DNA of 51,945 bases from Pseudomonadota bacterium (GCA_021805275.1 JAJZFQ010000148.1:1-51945), one strand, 5' to 3'; positions 24,907 to 33,663 are shown, numbered from the stretch's first letter. The notes: generated by a model from the letters alone, not told the origin. Numbers and translations are program-made.

Positions 24907-25290
24907 ATGCTGAGCACCGCGCCCAAGATCGGCACCCTGCGCCTGTGGCTGCGCGCGCACCGCGGGGAGGATCTGCCCGAGTGGCTGTCCCGGGGGTGTC
25001 CGACCGACCCGCGTATCACGCGCTTCATCGGTACCCCGGGGGCCACCGAGCAGCGCACCTGGGCGCGTCTGCTCGCCGACGTCGGGCAGCGGGCGGTGAT
25101 GGGATTCGTTTGCGGGGTGATCGAGGCGCGCGCAGCGGCGTGGAACTCGCGCTCGGCGCGCTTGCACGGCCGCGGCTGCGCCACTGAGGCGGTGGGCTGC
25201 GTGCTCGCCAAAACCGGCCTCACCCCTGCTAGCGCCGATTGGCAAGATAGTCCAGCGCGGATCTCAATGGGCCAACACTTCGGCCTCTGA
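24907..25290 (+). pseudogene. Degenerate GNAT acetyltransferase
   Basis: The first about 75 residues resemble RimJ/RimL-type acetyltransferases (IGTLRLWLRAHRGEDLPEWL, ITRFIGTPGA, WARLLADVGQRAVMGF). The core strand region with GEVGF-type motifs is missing. After a junction around ARAAAWNSRS it resumes at LHGRGCATEAVGCVLA, which corresponds to the acetyl-CoA-binding GRGYATEA motif. The ending KTGLTPASADWQD does not match the family. A good ribosome-binding site (GAGGAGCGG) precedes the ATG. The reading frame is intact but looks internally deleted, so a non-functional remnant is the likeliest reading. It stands at the left edge of the accessory region. Confidence 0.6.
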
Positions 25291-25305
25291 AGCGCGGAGA
25301 CGACA

Positions 25306-25437
25306 ATGCGAAGGATCATTGCGCGTTCATTTGTTTCGCTCCATGGCCTGATGCAAGCTCCCGGCCGCTCACGGGAAGATCCGAGCGGCAGGTTCGATCC
25401 TGCCTTGCCGAGCTGCCTGTGGGCGCCCGGACGCTGA
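25306..25437 (+). pseudogene. Truncated dihydrofolate reductase-family (RibD C-terminal-like) gene
   Basis: The ATG at 25306 opens a frame whose first 30 residues (MRRIIARSFVSLHGLMQAPG, then EDPSGRF) match the conserved N-terminus of the stand-alone dihydrofolate reductase/RibD C-terminal-like proteins, which normally start M-R-K-I-I-x-S-T-F-V-S-L-D-G-V-M-Q-A-P-G. The match stops exactly at 25396-25397, where the 1,125-bp repeat begins, and the frame then ends at a TGA at 25437. The 3' part of the gene is not found elsewhere in the window. It marks a deletion or insertion breakpoint. Confidence 0.6.
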
Positions 25438-25643
25438 TAACCGGCTACTACGCAGGGCGCGGCCGGGAGCGAATGCGCACGCGTGAGAGGATTGCTCGGG
25501 AACTCGGGCTATCGGCAAACGCGCTGCGCAACCGGGTGTTGCGGTTGCGCCAGAGCCTGGAGCAGGCCGTGAGCGCCCGGCTCAAAGAGGCGGTGCGTGA
25601 TGTATCGGCCGAGCGGGACACCAATAGCGAGGAGACACGATAG
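25398..25643 (+). pseudogene. 3' fragment of ECF-like sigma factor gene
   Basis: Encodes the region-4 helix-turn-helix part only (residues about 120-200 of the intact copy at 37197-37799), including TRERIARELGLSANALRNRV and the C-terminal AERDTNSEETR. The region-2 half that contacts core polymerase and the -10 element is absent because the repeat begins inside the gene. A GTG at 25419 opens the fragment but has no ribosome-binding site. It should not act as a sigma factor. Its 3' end still carries the AGGAG that serves the next gene. Confidence 0.85.
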
Positions 25644-26414
25644 ATGCCCACCGAGGGGACAGACATCTCCCGGGAGCGGCTGGTTGCCTACCTGCTCGGG
25701 GAGCTTCCGGCCGAGGAGCTCGCGGCACTTGACCAGAGGGTGCTGTGCGACAACGCCTTTGCCACTGCGGCCGAGGCGCTACGCACGGACCTGCTGGATG
25801 AGTATGCGAGCGGCGAGGCAAGCGGGGAGCGCGACAGACTGCGGGACGCGCTGAACGTCGCGGGCGACTTCGAGCGCCCCGTGCAGTTCGCGCGGGCGCT
25901 GCACCTGCACCTCTCGCTCCCCGAGCGGCAAGTCGGCTCGCAGCGCCGACCCCGCTGGCGCCCGACGGCCGCTGCGATCGTGCGCTGGGCGTTGCCCTTG
26001 GCAGTCTGCGTGGTGTTGGGATTTGGTACCTGGCAGTACTGGCTCGGGCGCCACCGCGACATCGGGGTGTCCGCGGTGAATGGCGGTGCGCCATATACGC
26101 TGCTGTTGCGACCCGATCGATTGCGCGGCGGCGCCGTGCAGCGCGTCGTGCGGCTGCCGGCCGGCCTGACAGCGCTGCCGGTTCAAATCGTGGTGCCGCG
26201 AGACACTCGATCCGCGGATGTGATCCTGCAGGGCCCCGCAGGCTCCACGCGCATCCCGGATCTGACCGTCCGGAGCCTCTCCGGCACCTCATTCGTGCAG
26301 TTGACTGTGCCGCGCTCGGCGCTACCGCCCGGGCAGTACCAGATCACGGTGCATGCCGCAGGCGGCAGGGCCCCCACCGTCAAGCACTACTGGGTTGCAG
26401 TCGTTTCGCCCTGA
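25644..26414 (+). CDS. Membrane anti-sigma-like protein (second, identical copy)
   Basis: Identical to the protein at 37800-38570 (256 residues). It has a helical cytosolic N-terminus (RLVAYLLGELPAEELAALDQ, then LRTDLLDEYASGE) typical of anti-sigma-type proteins that follow ECF-like sigma genes. One transmembrane segment spans about residues 110-130, and a beta-rich extracytoplasmic domain ends HAAGGRAPTVKHYWVAVV. No zinc-binding H-x3-C-x2-C motif is present. Here the partner sigma gene is truncated, so this copy is either an orphan that adds dosage or is silent. The AGGAG site nine bases before the ATG is intact. Confidence 0.75.
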   Translation: MPTEGTDISRERLVAYLLGELPAEELAALDQRVLCDNAFATAAEALRTDLLDEYASGEASGERDRLRDALNVAGDFERPVQFARALHLHLSLPERQVGSQRRPRWRPTAAAIVRWALPLAVCVVLGFGTWQYWLGRHRDIGVSAVNGGAPYTLLLRPDRLRGGAVQRVVRLPAGLTALPVQIVVPRDTRSADVILQGPAGSTRIPDLTVRSLSGTSFVQLTVPRSALPPGQYQITVHAAGGRAPTVKHYWVAVVSP

Positions 26415-26522
26415 CGGGCGGCCCATGACAGTCCTTCACGCCGGATCGGGGCACATGAGCCGCTCGCGCAGCGCCCGGGCGCCGATCCGATCCAGGCCTG
26501 ATTTTCCCGGAAGTCCGTGAAC

Positions 26523-27098
26523 ATGACGCCTCGGCGAGATCTGCGCCACTGGCGCGTGCCATGGGCACTCGCACTTCTGCTTGCGGCGCTGCAGGGCGCC
26601 GGTTGGAGCAACGCGCTGGAATATCGGCGCTCGGCGGTGCTGCACGGCCAGATCTGGCGACTGGTTACCGGCAGCTTCGTCCACTTGGGCTGGATTCATT
26701 TGCTCCGCGATCTTCTCGGGCTGTTCCTGATCTGGGGACTGTTTGCCCAGCTGCTCGATGAGCGCTCCTGGCTCTGGCTGATGCTTGCAAGCAGCGTGGC
26801 GGTCGGGGTCGGGCTGCTCGCATTCGACCCGGCCATCACTTGGTATGTCGGGATCTCCGGCGTTCTGTTCGGCATGTTCTGCGCGGGAGCCGTGCTAGAG
26901 ATCCACCAGCGACCCGTGTATGCAACCGCATTGCTGTTGGGCATGACGGCCGTGATTGCCTGGACGCTGCACGCCGGCGCCCTGCCGGGCGAGACGACTG
27001 ATCTTGGCGGCAACGTGGTGCCGCAGGCTCATCTCTACGGCGCGATCAGTGGCGCGGCGTTCATTCTCGTGCGCCGCGCCATACTTCAGACCTCCTGA
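26523..27098 (+). CDS. Rhombosortase-like rhomboid intramembrane serine protease
   Basis: Polytopic inner-membrane protein of 192 residues with about six hydrophobic helices. It has the rhombosortase pattern: GQIWRLVTGSFVHLGWIHLL early, the active-site serine in YVGISGVLFG (Ser112), and the catalytic histidine in AHLYGAISGAA (His170). Rhombosortases process proteins with C-terminal GlyGly-CTERM signals, and a candidate substrate, the sedolisin with a Gly-rich hydrophobic C-terminus, lies 1.1 kb downstream. A GTG two codons earlier is an alternative start; its ribosome-binding site lies within the repeat tail. Assignment to rhombosortase rather than general rhomboid rests on size and motif spacing. 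Confidence 0.77.
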   Translation: MTPRRDLRHWRVPWALALLLAALQGAGWSNALEYRRSAVLHGQIWRLVTGSFVHLGWIHLLRDLLGLFLIWGLFAQLLDERSWLWLMLASSVAVGVGLLAFDPAITWYVGISGVLFGMFCAGAVLEIHQRPVYATALLLGMTAVIAWTLHAGALPGETTDLGGNVVPQAHLYGAISGAAFILVRRAILQTS

Positions 27099-28222
27099 CA
27101 CAGCCGCTTTTGCACATGTCCGGTTTCCGGCGGATGGTGAGGCGGATGTGGCGCATCTCTCGCCCGGCACACCGGGAAAATCAAGCCCCATGAACGGTAG
27201 TGGACGCGCTGGGAAGGTCAGGCGCGGCTGGGCTGCCGAGAAGGCCGTGGCCGTCTGATCGGGCCGCTCACCGAGAATCTGCGCGGCGCCGGCCCCATGG
27301 GCACAGCTCAGGGGTATCAGGGCGAGCTGGCGCTCGTGCTCCATGACGGGGATGTCGCCGGTGACGGCGAGCATCTTGATCGGTTCAGTCAGGGGCTGGC
27401 GCTCGCTGAGGGGCTTGACGAGAGTCTGCTCGCCGCGGTCGCGGGCATCGCCACATAGCATCGAGCCGCGAATGCCCGGGAGATCTTGCCCTCGCCGTGA
27501 TGCGCGCGCACGCAACCACGGACGTGCAAGAAGCGCATACGCTCGCCCCTCTGTGCCGCGCGCACCCCGGCGCGCGTCGCGCCCAGCGGCGCGGCGCAAT
27601 GCTGGGCCGCGAGACGCGCGCCGCAGAGTCTTTACCTCAGGAACACGATCGAGCCGGAGGCACCGCCCGAAGAGGGTCCGGTCGCGCTCCTTCAGCTGCG
27701 GGGATGCTGGATGTGCAGCACCACCATCAGCAACGGCGCCACGCGTGTTGTGCGCAATCCGTACAAGGCAGCGCCGATACTCCCACCCCGCTTGAGCGGC
27801 GACCCGACACCGCGCAACGCCGATCAGGCTGCCGAGCGGAGTGAATTTCGCCCCGCAAACAGTCGAGTCGTATCACAAATCCAAGAGTCACGCGGCAATG
27901 AGCCTGTTGCTGGCGGAACGCGGTGCATGCCGCGACCTCTGCGCGGCGCAACAGCCACAGCACTGCGAAAAATCACGCCCAACCCACATTGCACGCGCCG
28001 CGGGCGCAAAGCGTCGTCTGCCCGCCGCTCCACGTCCGGCGCGAAACCGCAGGGGTGCTCCCCGAGCGCGGCCTCACGGAACTTGGGCGTCTGGCCGAAC
28101 GGCTTAAGGGGTCCGTCTCGCTCCCCAGCGTGACGTTTTCCGCGTTCGCATCACTGAAGCTAAGCATGCTGGACAATCGCGCGTAACTGACTGCGCCGAA
28201 TGGGCCGCGGCAGGAGAATTCC
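27099..28222. other. 1.1-kb stretch with no recognised gene
   Basis: Open frames of up to 234 codons occur on both strands, but none gives a family I recognise and their composition is what GC-rich DNA yields by chance. It may be decayed coding sequence. The final 20 bases hold the CAGGAGAATTCC ribosome-binding site of the sedolisin gene. I see no rRNA, tRNA or CRISPR. Confidence 0.5.
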
Positions 28223-31200
28223 ATGAAGAACAGCCGGCGCTCCCCTTTTTACATATTATTAATCATTGGGACACTTCTCGCCTCATCGGCTTGTGCCGCC
28301 GCGCCTGCGCCAGCCCATGGGGGGCGTCTCAGCGGAAGCGTGATTCCGGCCCTCGCGCGGGCGAAGAGCGTGGCCGCGCCGGCCGGCAATGCGCATCAGC
28401 TCCTCACGCTCACCGTTGTGCTGCGGCGCGAGGAGCCCGAGAAGTTCGAGCGGTTTCTGCGCGCGGAATATGATCCGCGCTCGCCGCGTTATCGGCGGTT
28501 CCTGAGCGGTCGCGCGCTGGCGGATCGCTTCGGCCCCTCGGCGGGCGACTATGAGCGCGTGCTGGGCTACCTGCGCGCCGCGGGATTTCACCTCCTTGCG
28601 GGCTCAGCGGACCGCCTGACGCTCACCGTGCGCGCGAGCCGGGCGCGCATTGAGCGCGCGCTGCGAATTCACATCGGGGACTACCGGCTCGGCAAGCGGC
28701 GCTTCTACGCCAATACTCGAGCGCCGTGGCTGCCGGCAGCGATCGCCCCGAAGGTGCAGGCGATCGTAGGCCTCTCGGACCTGGCGCAGCCCCGGCGCGT
28801 CGGCGCCGGTGACGCCAAACAGTTTATCTGGAACCACATCCCCTCCCAGGCGCAGACTCTCATCACCTGCCTCTCCCCGGCGATGGCCGGGGCAATCAAG
28901 AACCTGAAGGTGCCGACGGCGCCCAGCCTGGCCGACGCTATCGCGGCGGCGACCGCTCCGGTTGCGTGCGAACTCAACATGATCGCCGCGTACGCGCAAA
29001 GTTACGGCGCGTTCCCCGATCCGACTCCAGGTGCCGGGGAGACGATCGGGCTGCTGGAATTGTCCAACTACTATCCTTCGGATGTTCAGAACTATCTCGA
29101 CCTGATGGGGATGGGATCGGACTTCGGCAACCTCTCGGAGGTCAACGTCAACGGCGGCGTCGGAACGCCGGGAACGGGTGAATCCGAGGTGCTGCTCGAC
29201 ATCGACGCGGTGATGAGCCTGGCGCCCGGTGCCAAGGTGGTGGTGTTCGACGGACCGTTCCAGGGGGGCGGCACCTTTCAGTCGATGCTGAATGCGATGA
29301 TCTCCGCCGGAGTCAACGTGATCTCCAACAGCTGGGCGTATTGCGAGAACGAGACGGACCTCGCCGACGTGCAGAGCATCAACTCCATCCTCGCCACTGC
29401 GGCCGCTGACGGCATTACCGTCGTGAGCGGCACCGGCGACCATGGCAGCACCTGCCTCGACGGCGCCAGCGATACGATTCCCGTGCCGGCGGACGCCCCG
29501 TACATCACCGCGGTAGGCGGCACGGAGGCCCAGCCGAACCTGCTCGGCACCTACGGCACCGAAACCTGGTGGAACGGCGTCAACGGCACACCGCCGACCG
29601 GGCAGGGCGGCTTCGGGGTCAGTCAGTTCTTCCCGGCGCCCTCCTACCAGACATCGCTGAGCGCCTCGACCATGCGCTCGGTGCCGGATGTGAGCGCACC
29701 GGCCGATCCGCTGCAGGGCTTCCGACTCTGCCAAGCCGATAACGGCGGCTGCCCGAGCCCCTGGCTCTACGGGGGCACAAGCGTCGCGGCTCCGATCTGG
29801 GCGGCGATCGTCGCGGTGCTGAACCAGGAACTGGGCCACAACTTGGGATTTCTCAACCCCACCCTTTACGGTCTGGCGGGAAGCAGCGCGTTCCATTCCG
29901 CGGCCTCACTGGGAGCGGACTTCGCCCATGTCGGCCTGGGCTCACCGAACGTCAACGAGTTACGCCGCCTCCTCGCCGGCGGCACGACGGGGGCGGTCGA
30001 CCTCGCCCACTCCGGAATCCAGGTACTGCCGATACCCGTGACTGCGGACGGAACCAGCGTGGCACCGGTTTCGGTCACGTTATTGGACAGCAACTTCTAC
30101 ACCGTCAGCGGCCAGAGCGTGTCTCTCGCCGCGAACAGCGGCGCACACGCGGTCATCACGACGGTTCGAGGCACCACGGACCTGAACAGCGGAGCGGCAC
30201 TGTTCGAAGTCCAGGATTCGGTGCCCGAAACGGTCACGCTGACCGCCTCAACCGCAGCCGGAACGCTCCCCGGCACCGCAACAGTGACTTTCGTCACTCC
30301 GCCGGCCGCCTCGGGCGGCATCAGCGCATCGCCGACGCTCGTGACGGCGGACGGCATCAGCACCACCACCATCACGGTCACGCTGAAGGACGCGAGCGGC
30401 AATCCTTCCCCTGGCAAGGTCGTGGGACTCTCGGAGGGCAACGGAGCCTCGCAGATCTCCGCGACCACCGCGACCACGGACGCTGCGGGCACCGTGAACT
30501 TCACGGCCACGGACAATACGGCGGAGTCTGTGACTTACACGGCGACCGACATTACCGACGGGAACCTGCCGGTTCCCGGCAGCGCCCAGGTGCAATTCAC
30601 GAGCGCCTCCGGACCGCCCCCGTGCAACGTCGGCCTCGGTACCGCCGGGGCCGGGTACGCGGCATCCACCTTCGCGAGCGGCTTCGCCTACACCTCCGGC
30701 TGCGTCGGTCCTGTCGGGCTCGCCTTCGACTCACAGGACAATCTGCTCGTCAGCGATAACGCGGACGGCAACCTGTACCGCTTCAGCCCCGAGGGCGGAA
30801 GCGCCGATCCCGGCCACCTGGTCGCCGATCCGTTCAACTCCCCGGGGATCTCTGGACTGGTCTTTGGCAGGCACGGCTCGCTATACGCCGGTGGCGAATA
30901 TGGCGCTCTGTGTCTCATCATCAACACCATCGCGCAGCTCGACCCTGGAACCGGTCAGGTCATCCGCTACCTGAACGCCCCGGGCACCTGCGTGTTGGGG
31001 CTGGCGATCGATCCGCTGAGCGGTGACATGTTCGTGACAGCACATTACGGCGGCATCTTCCGCCTATCCGGCTACACCGGCGGTTCCGCCGGCACTTCCG
31101 TGAACTACGCGCTCGGGACCGCGGTCGGCATGGACGGCCTCACTTTTGCGCCCGACGGCACTCTGTATGCGGCCAACGAGTCGAGCGGCGTGATCTACTC

Positions 31201-32791
31201 AATCACCGGCACCGACTCCGCGACGCCGGGCGTAGCGACACCGATCGCCACCGTTGCCGGCGCCGACGGCATCACGCTCGTGACGAATCCGAGCAACGCC
31301 TCGCTTCCCTACGTGATTGTCAATACGAACAGTGGCGACATCGTCAAGATCGATCAAGCGGTTTCGCCAGCGACGCTGACGACGATTTACAGTGGCGGAT
31401 CGCGCGGCGACTTTGTCACGGTCGGCCCAGACGGATGCATGTACGCCACCCAGACCGATCGCGTGATCCGGGTTACCAATGCCGACGGCTCGTGCGATTT
31501 CCAGCCGGTCAGCGTGACGCCGCAGCTGCATCTGGTGCCCAACTTCTCCGGGGCGCCTCAGCAGGGTGGCACGATCGGCTTCACCGCGACTGTGCTGAAC
31601 GTTGCGAACCCTGCGGGAATCCCCATTGAACTGGCCGTGGGCGGCGCCAACGCTGGCGTGCACGAGGGCCCGGCGGATGCCACCGGCGGGGTGGCACTGA
31701 CATACGAGGGGGTGTATTCCGGTTCCGATCAGGTTGTTGCTCGCGCCACGGTGGCCGGCGCCTCCCTCGTGTCGAACACGGTCGACGTCAACTGGGCGCC
31801 GGGCGCGCACACGACCTTCCTGGGACTGAACGACAACCCGGAGCTGGCCGCAGCCGGTCAGCCGGTCACGCTGACAGCGAACCTGCTCGATGTCTCGGCT
31901 ACTCCCCAGGCACCGCTGGCCGCCCAGACAGTGGATTTCAGTCTCGACGGACAGTCATGCAGTGCACCAACGGACAGCGCTGGAAGCGCAAGCTGCGCTG
32001 TCGTGCCGACGACTTTCGGCGCGGCCGCGCTGAGCGCCTCGTACGCGGGCAATTCTCAGTACGTGGCCTCCAATGCAACCCGTCGCATGGACGTGCTTGC
32101 CGCTGCACCGACGGTTTCGATCAGTGTCAGTCCGACCTCGATCATTACCGGCGGCAGCGCCACCCTTCAGTGGTCCAGCACCGGCGCACTGACGTGCACT
32201 GCGAGCGGCTCCTGGAGCGGCTCACAAGCGACCTCCGGTAGGCAGGCCGTCACTCCCCCTTCTGCGGGCTCGTACACGTATACACTCGCGTGCGACAGCT
32301 CCGGTGGATCGGCACAGGCATCGGCGACACTGACTGTAACGCCGCCGAGCGCTGCGCCGACGGTTGCGATCAGTGTCAATCCGACCTCGATCATTACCGG
32401 CGGCAGTGCCACCGTTCAGTGGTCCAGTTCCAACGCCACGGCGTGCGCCGCGAGCGGCGCTTGGAGCGGCCCGCAGGCAACCTCGGGAACACAGACGGTG
32501 TCGCCGTCGTCGGCCGGCACGTACACCTATGCTCTGACGTGCACAGGAGCCGGCGGCTCGGCACAGGCGTCGACGACGCTGACCGCAAAACCAGTGAGCG
32601 TCACGATATCGGGGAACTCTGGCGGCGGCGGAGCCTTGTCTACGGTAGATCTGACGCTGCTTTTGGGTTTGCTTCTGCTTCGGACGATCAGGATTCCGGC
32701 GATGCCATGCGGCGCCAGCGCCGAGGCTTTGCAAGGTGAAGACTCGGAATCGCCACCTGCTCGAAGCCGGCCCCGGCGGACTCGGAGTTAA
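28223..32791 (+). CDS. Secreted S53 (sedolisin/kumamolisin) peptidase with Ig-like repeats, beta-propeller and Gly-rich C-terminal sorting signal
   Basis: 1,522 residues. In order: signal peptide (LLIIGTLLASSACAAA); pro-kumamolisin activation domain (about 40-190); S53 catalytic domain (about 250-590) with Glu322 and Asp326 in GESEVLLDID, oxyanion Asp406 in SGTGDHGST and nucleophile Ser520 in GGTSVAAPIW; two invasin-like Ig domains; a beta-propeller region with NHL-type blades (GLAFDSQDNLLVSD, GLTFAPDGTLYAAN); further Ig-like domains including two near-identical 83-residue units; and a C-terminus with SGGGG, a hydrophobic helix and a few arginines. That end resembles GlyGly-CTERM signals, fitting the upstream rhombosortase. 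The normal tail seems frameshifted. Sedolisins usually work at acid pH. Confidence 0.9.
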   Translation: MKNSRRSPFYILLIIGTLLASSACAAAPAPAHGGRLSGSVIPALARAKSVAAPAGNAHQLLTLTVVLRREEPEKFERFLRAEYDPRSPRYRRFLSGRALADRFGPSAGDYERVLGYLRAAGFHLLAGSADRLTLTVRASRARIERALRIHIGDYRLGKRRFYANTRAPWLPAAIAPKVQAIVGLSDLAQPRRVGAGDAKQFIWNHIPSQAQTLITCLSPAMAGAIKNLKVPTAPSLADAIAAATAPVACELNMIAAYAQSYGAFPDPTPGAGETIGLLELSNYYPSDVQNYLDLMGMGSDFGNLSEVNVNGGVGTPGTGESEVLLDIDAVMSLAPGAKVVVFDGPFQGGGTFQSMLNAMISAGVNVISNSWAYCENETDLADVQSINSILATAAADGITVVSGTGDHGSTCLDGASDTIPVPADAPYITAVGGTEAQPNLLGTYGTETWWNGVNGTPPTGQGGFGVSQFFPAPSYQTSLSASTMRSVPDVSAPADPLQGFRLCQADNGGCPSPWLYGGTSVAAPIWAAIVAVLNQELGHNLGFLNPTLYGLAGSSAFHSAASLGADFAHVGLGSPNVNELRRLLAGGTTGAVDLAHSGIQVLPIPVTADGTSVAPVSVTLLDSNFYTVSGQSVSLAANSGAHAVITTVRGTTDLNSGAALFEVQDSVPETVTLTASTAAGTLPGTATVTFVTPPAASGGISASPTLVTADGISTTTITVTLKDASGNPSPGKVVGLSEGNGASQISATTATTDAAGTVNFTATDNTAESVTYTATDITDGNLPVPGSAQVQFTSASGPPPCNVGLGTAGAGYAASTFASGFAYTSGCVGPVGLAFDSQDNLLVSDNADGNLYRFSPEGGSADPGHLVADPFNSPGISGLVFGRHGSLYAGGEYGALCLIINTIAQLDPGTGQVIRYLNAPGTCVLGLAIDPLSGDMFVTAHYGGIFRLSGYTGGSAGTSVNYALGTAVGMDGLTFAPDGTLYAANESSGVIYSITGTDSATPGVATPIATVAGADGITLVTNPSNASLPYVIVNTNSGDIVKIDQAVSPATLTTIYSGGSRGDFVTVGPDGCMYATQTDRVIRVTNADGSCDFQPVSVTPQLHLVPNFSGAPQQGGTIGFTATVLNVANPAGIPIELAVGGANAGVHEGPADATGGVALTYEGVYSGSDQVVARATVAGASLVSNTVDVNWAPGAHTTFLGLNDNPELAAAGQPVTLTANLLDVSATPQAPLAAQTVDFSLDGQSCSAPTDSAGSASCAVVPTTFGAAALSASYAGNSQYVASNATRRMDVLAAAPTVSISVSPTSIITGGSATLQWSSTGALTCTASGSWSGSQATSGRQAVTPPSAGSYTYTLACDSSGGSAQASATLTVTPPSAAPTVAISVNPTSIITGGSATVQWSSSNATACAASGAWSGPQATSGTQTVSPSSAGTYTYALTCTGAGGSAQASTTLTAKPVSVTISGNSGGGGALSTVDLTLLLGLLLLRTIRIPAMPCGASAEALQGEDSESPPARSRPRRTRS
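32102..32590 (+). repeat. Two tandem Ig-like modules, 249-bp period
   Basis: Two consecutive units start at 32102 and 32351 with near-identical DNA. Both encode PT-V-x-I-S-V-x-PTSIITGGSAT and proceed through a W-S-G motif and a Y-T-Y/A-L-x-C motif. They form the last extracellular domains before the Gly-rich sorting signal. Confidence 0.85.
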
Positions 32792-32807
32792 CCCCAGTCC
32801 GCAGACG

Positions 32808-33210
32808 GTTGAGGCACCAAAAGGTTGGGATTCCCGTCACCGGCTCGCGGACCGGGTGCGCGCCCACATCTTGCTTTGCATGCTCGCCTGCTGCGGCGAG
32901 TGGCACATGCGGGAAGCGTGGCGCGAGCGGCTCTTTGCCGGCGAGCACCGGGAGACAAAGAGTGATCGCGATCCGATCGCCCCCGCCGCATGCCCAACGC
33001 AAGGGCTCGAGGAGACCGCCGCGAGCACTCTGCCAGGACGGCTCAACGTTCGACAGCTTGCGGACCCTGCTTCAGGATCTTGCAGCCGTGATGCGCAACA
33101 CCGGCATCACGCGCAGCCCGAAAGCCGCCTCGCCCGACAGCCACAGGGTCACGCCCGCGACCGAGACCGATCACTGCGCGCTGCAGTTGCTGGCGCAAAT
33201 TACCGTGTAG
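32808..33210 (+). pseudogene. IS1634-like transposase, C-terminal remnant
   Basis: Decayed plus-strand coding sequence. One frame reads HRLADRVRAHILLCMLACCG followed by EWHMREAWRERLFAGEH and RDPIAPA, which is the conserved C-terminal region of IS1634-type (IS4 superfamily) transposases. A frameshift near 33040 moves to another frame, DGSTFDSLRTLLQDLAAVMRNT, continuing the same protein end up to a stop at 33210. The catalytic core is missing. It begins within 20 bases of the sedolisin stop codon. Confidence 0.65.
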
Positions 33211-33219
33211 CCACTCCGC

Positions 33220-33663
33220 TCAGCACCGGCAATGCATCAACTCCCTGAGCGGCAACGGTCTTGTTCGCGTGCTCATGGATAGCCAGGCTAAAAACCCCGC
33301 GTAGATCGATCCTGCAGCTCAGGGGAGCGCGATGCGGCCGAGCCGTTCCGCCGGCACCGCGGTGGAGCGGCGCATGTTCCAGCGGTGAACACCCCCCTGC
33401 CGCTTCATCGTATTGCAGGCCATTGCGCGGCCTGCGAGCGGGCTCACGGCGTCCGTGACGGCGTGCATCTGCCGGTGTGGCATGGCTGGGTCGCCGGTCA
33501 CGCGAGCGGCGTTGATCGCACACTTCAAGGCGCTGACGGACTCGCCGCGTTTGAGCACGCGCAGCACTTCCCGGCGCAAGACTTCAGCGACGCAGTCGCC
33601 GCTCAGAAAAACGGTGCACGGCAATCTCCCAAAGGTGCACGAGCGCCTCGTACAGCCGGTCAC
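33220..33663 (-). pseudogene. Tn3-family TnpA transposase, C-terminal remnant
   Basis: Minus-strand frame with VLRVLKRGESVSALKCAI, then QMHAVTDAVSPLAGRAMACN and VPAERLGRIAL. After a frameshift near 33320 a second frame continues IDLRGVFSLAIHEHA. This order matches the C-terminus of one clade of Tn3-type transposases (NRGEA..ALKRA, then L-Q-A-V-T-D-A, A-W-N-T, and I-N-x-R-G-V-F). It is frameshifted and short, so inactive. Confidence is moderate because only motif memory supports it. Confidence 0.45.

Larger units (their letters stand above)
25397..26521 (+). repeat. 1,125-bp direct repeat, left copy
   Basis: Same sequence as 37553-38677, at a constant offset of 12,156. By eye I found no mismatch, and all encoded proteins are identical. 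It contains the last about 80 codons of a sigma factor gene, a complete anti-sigma-like gene, and a 107-bp tail. The left end interrupts a DHFR-family gene. The right end falls two bases before the ATG of the rhombosortase gene and provides that gene's GGAAG ribosome-binding site. Confidence 0.95.
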
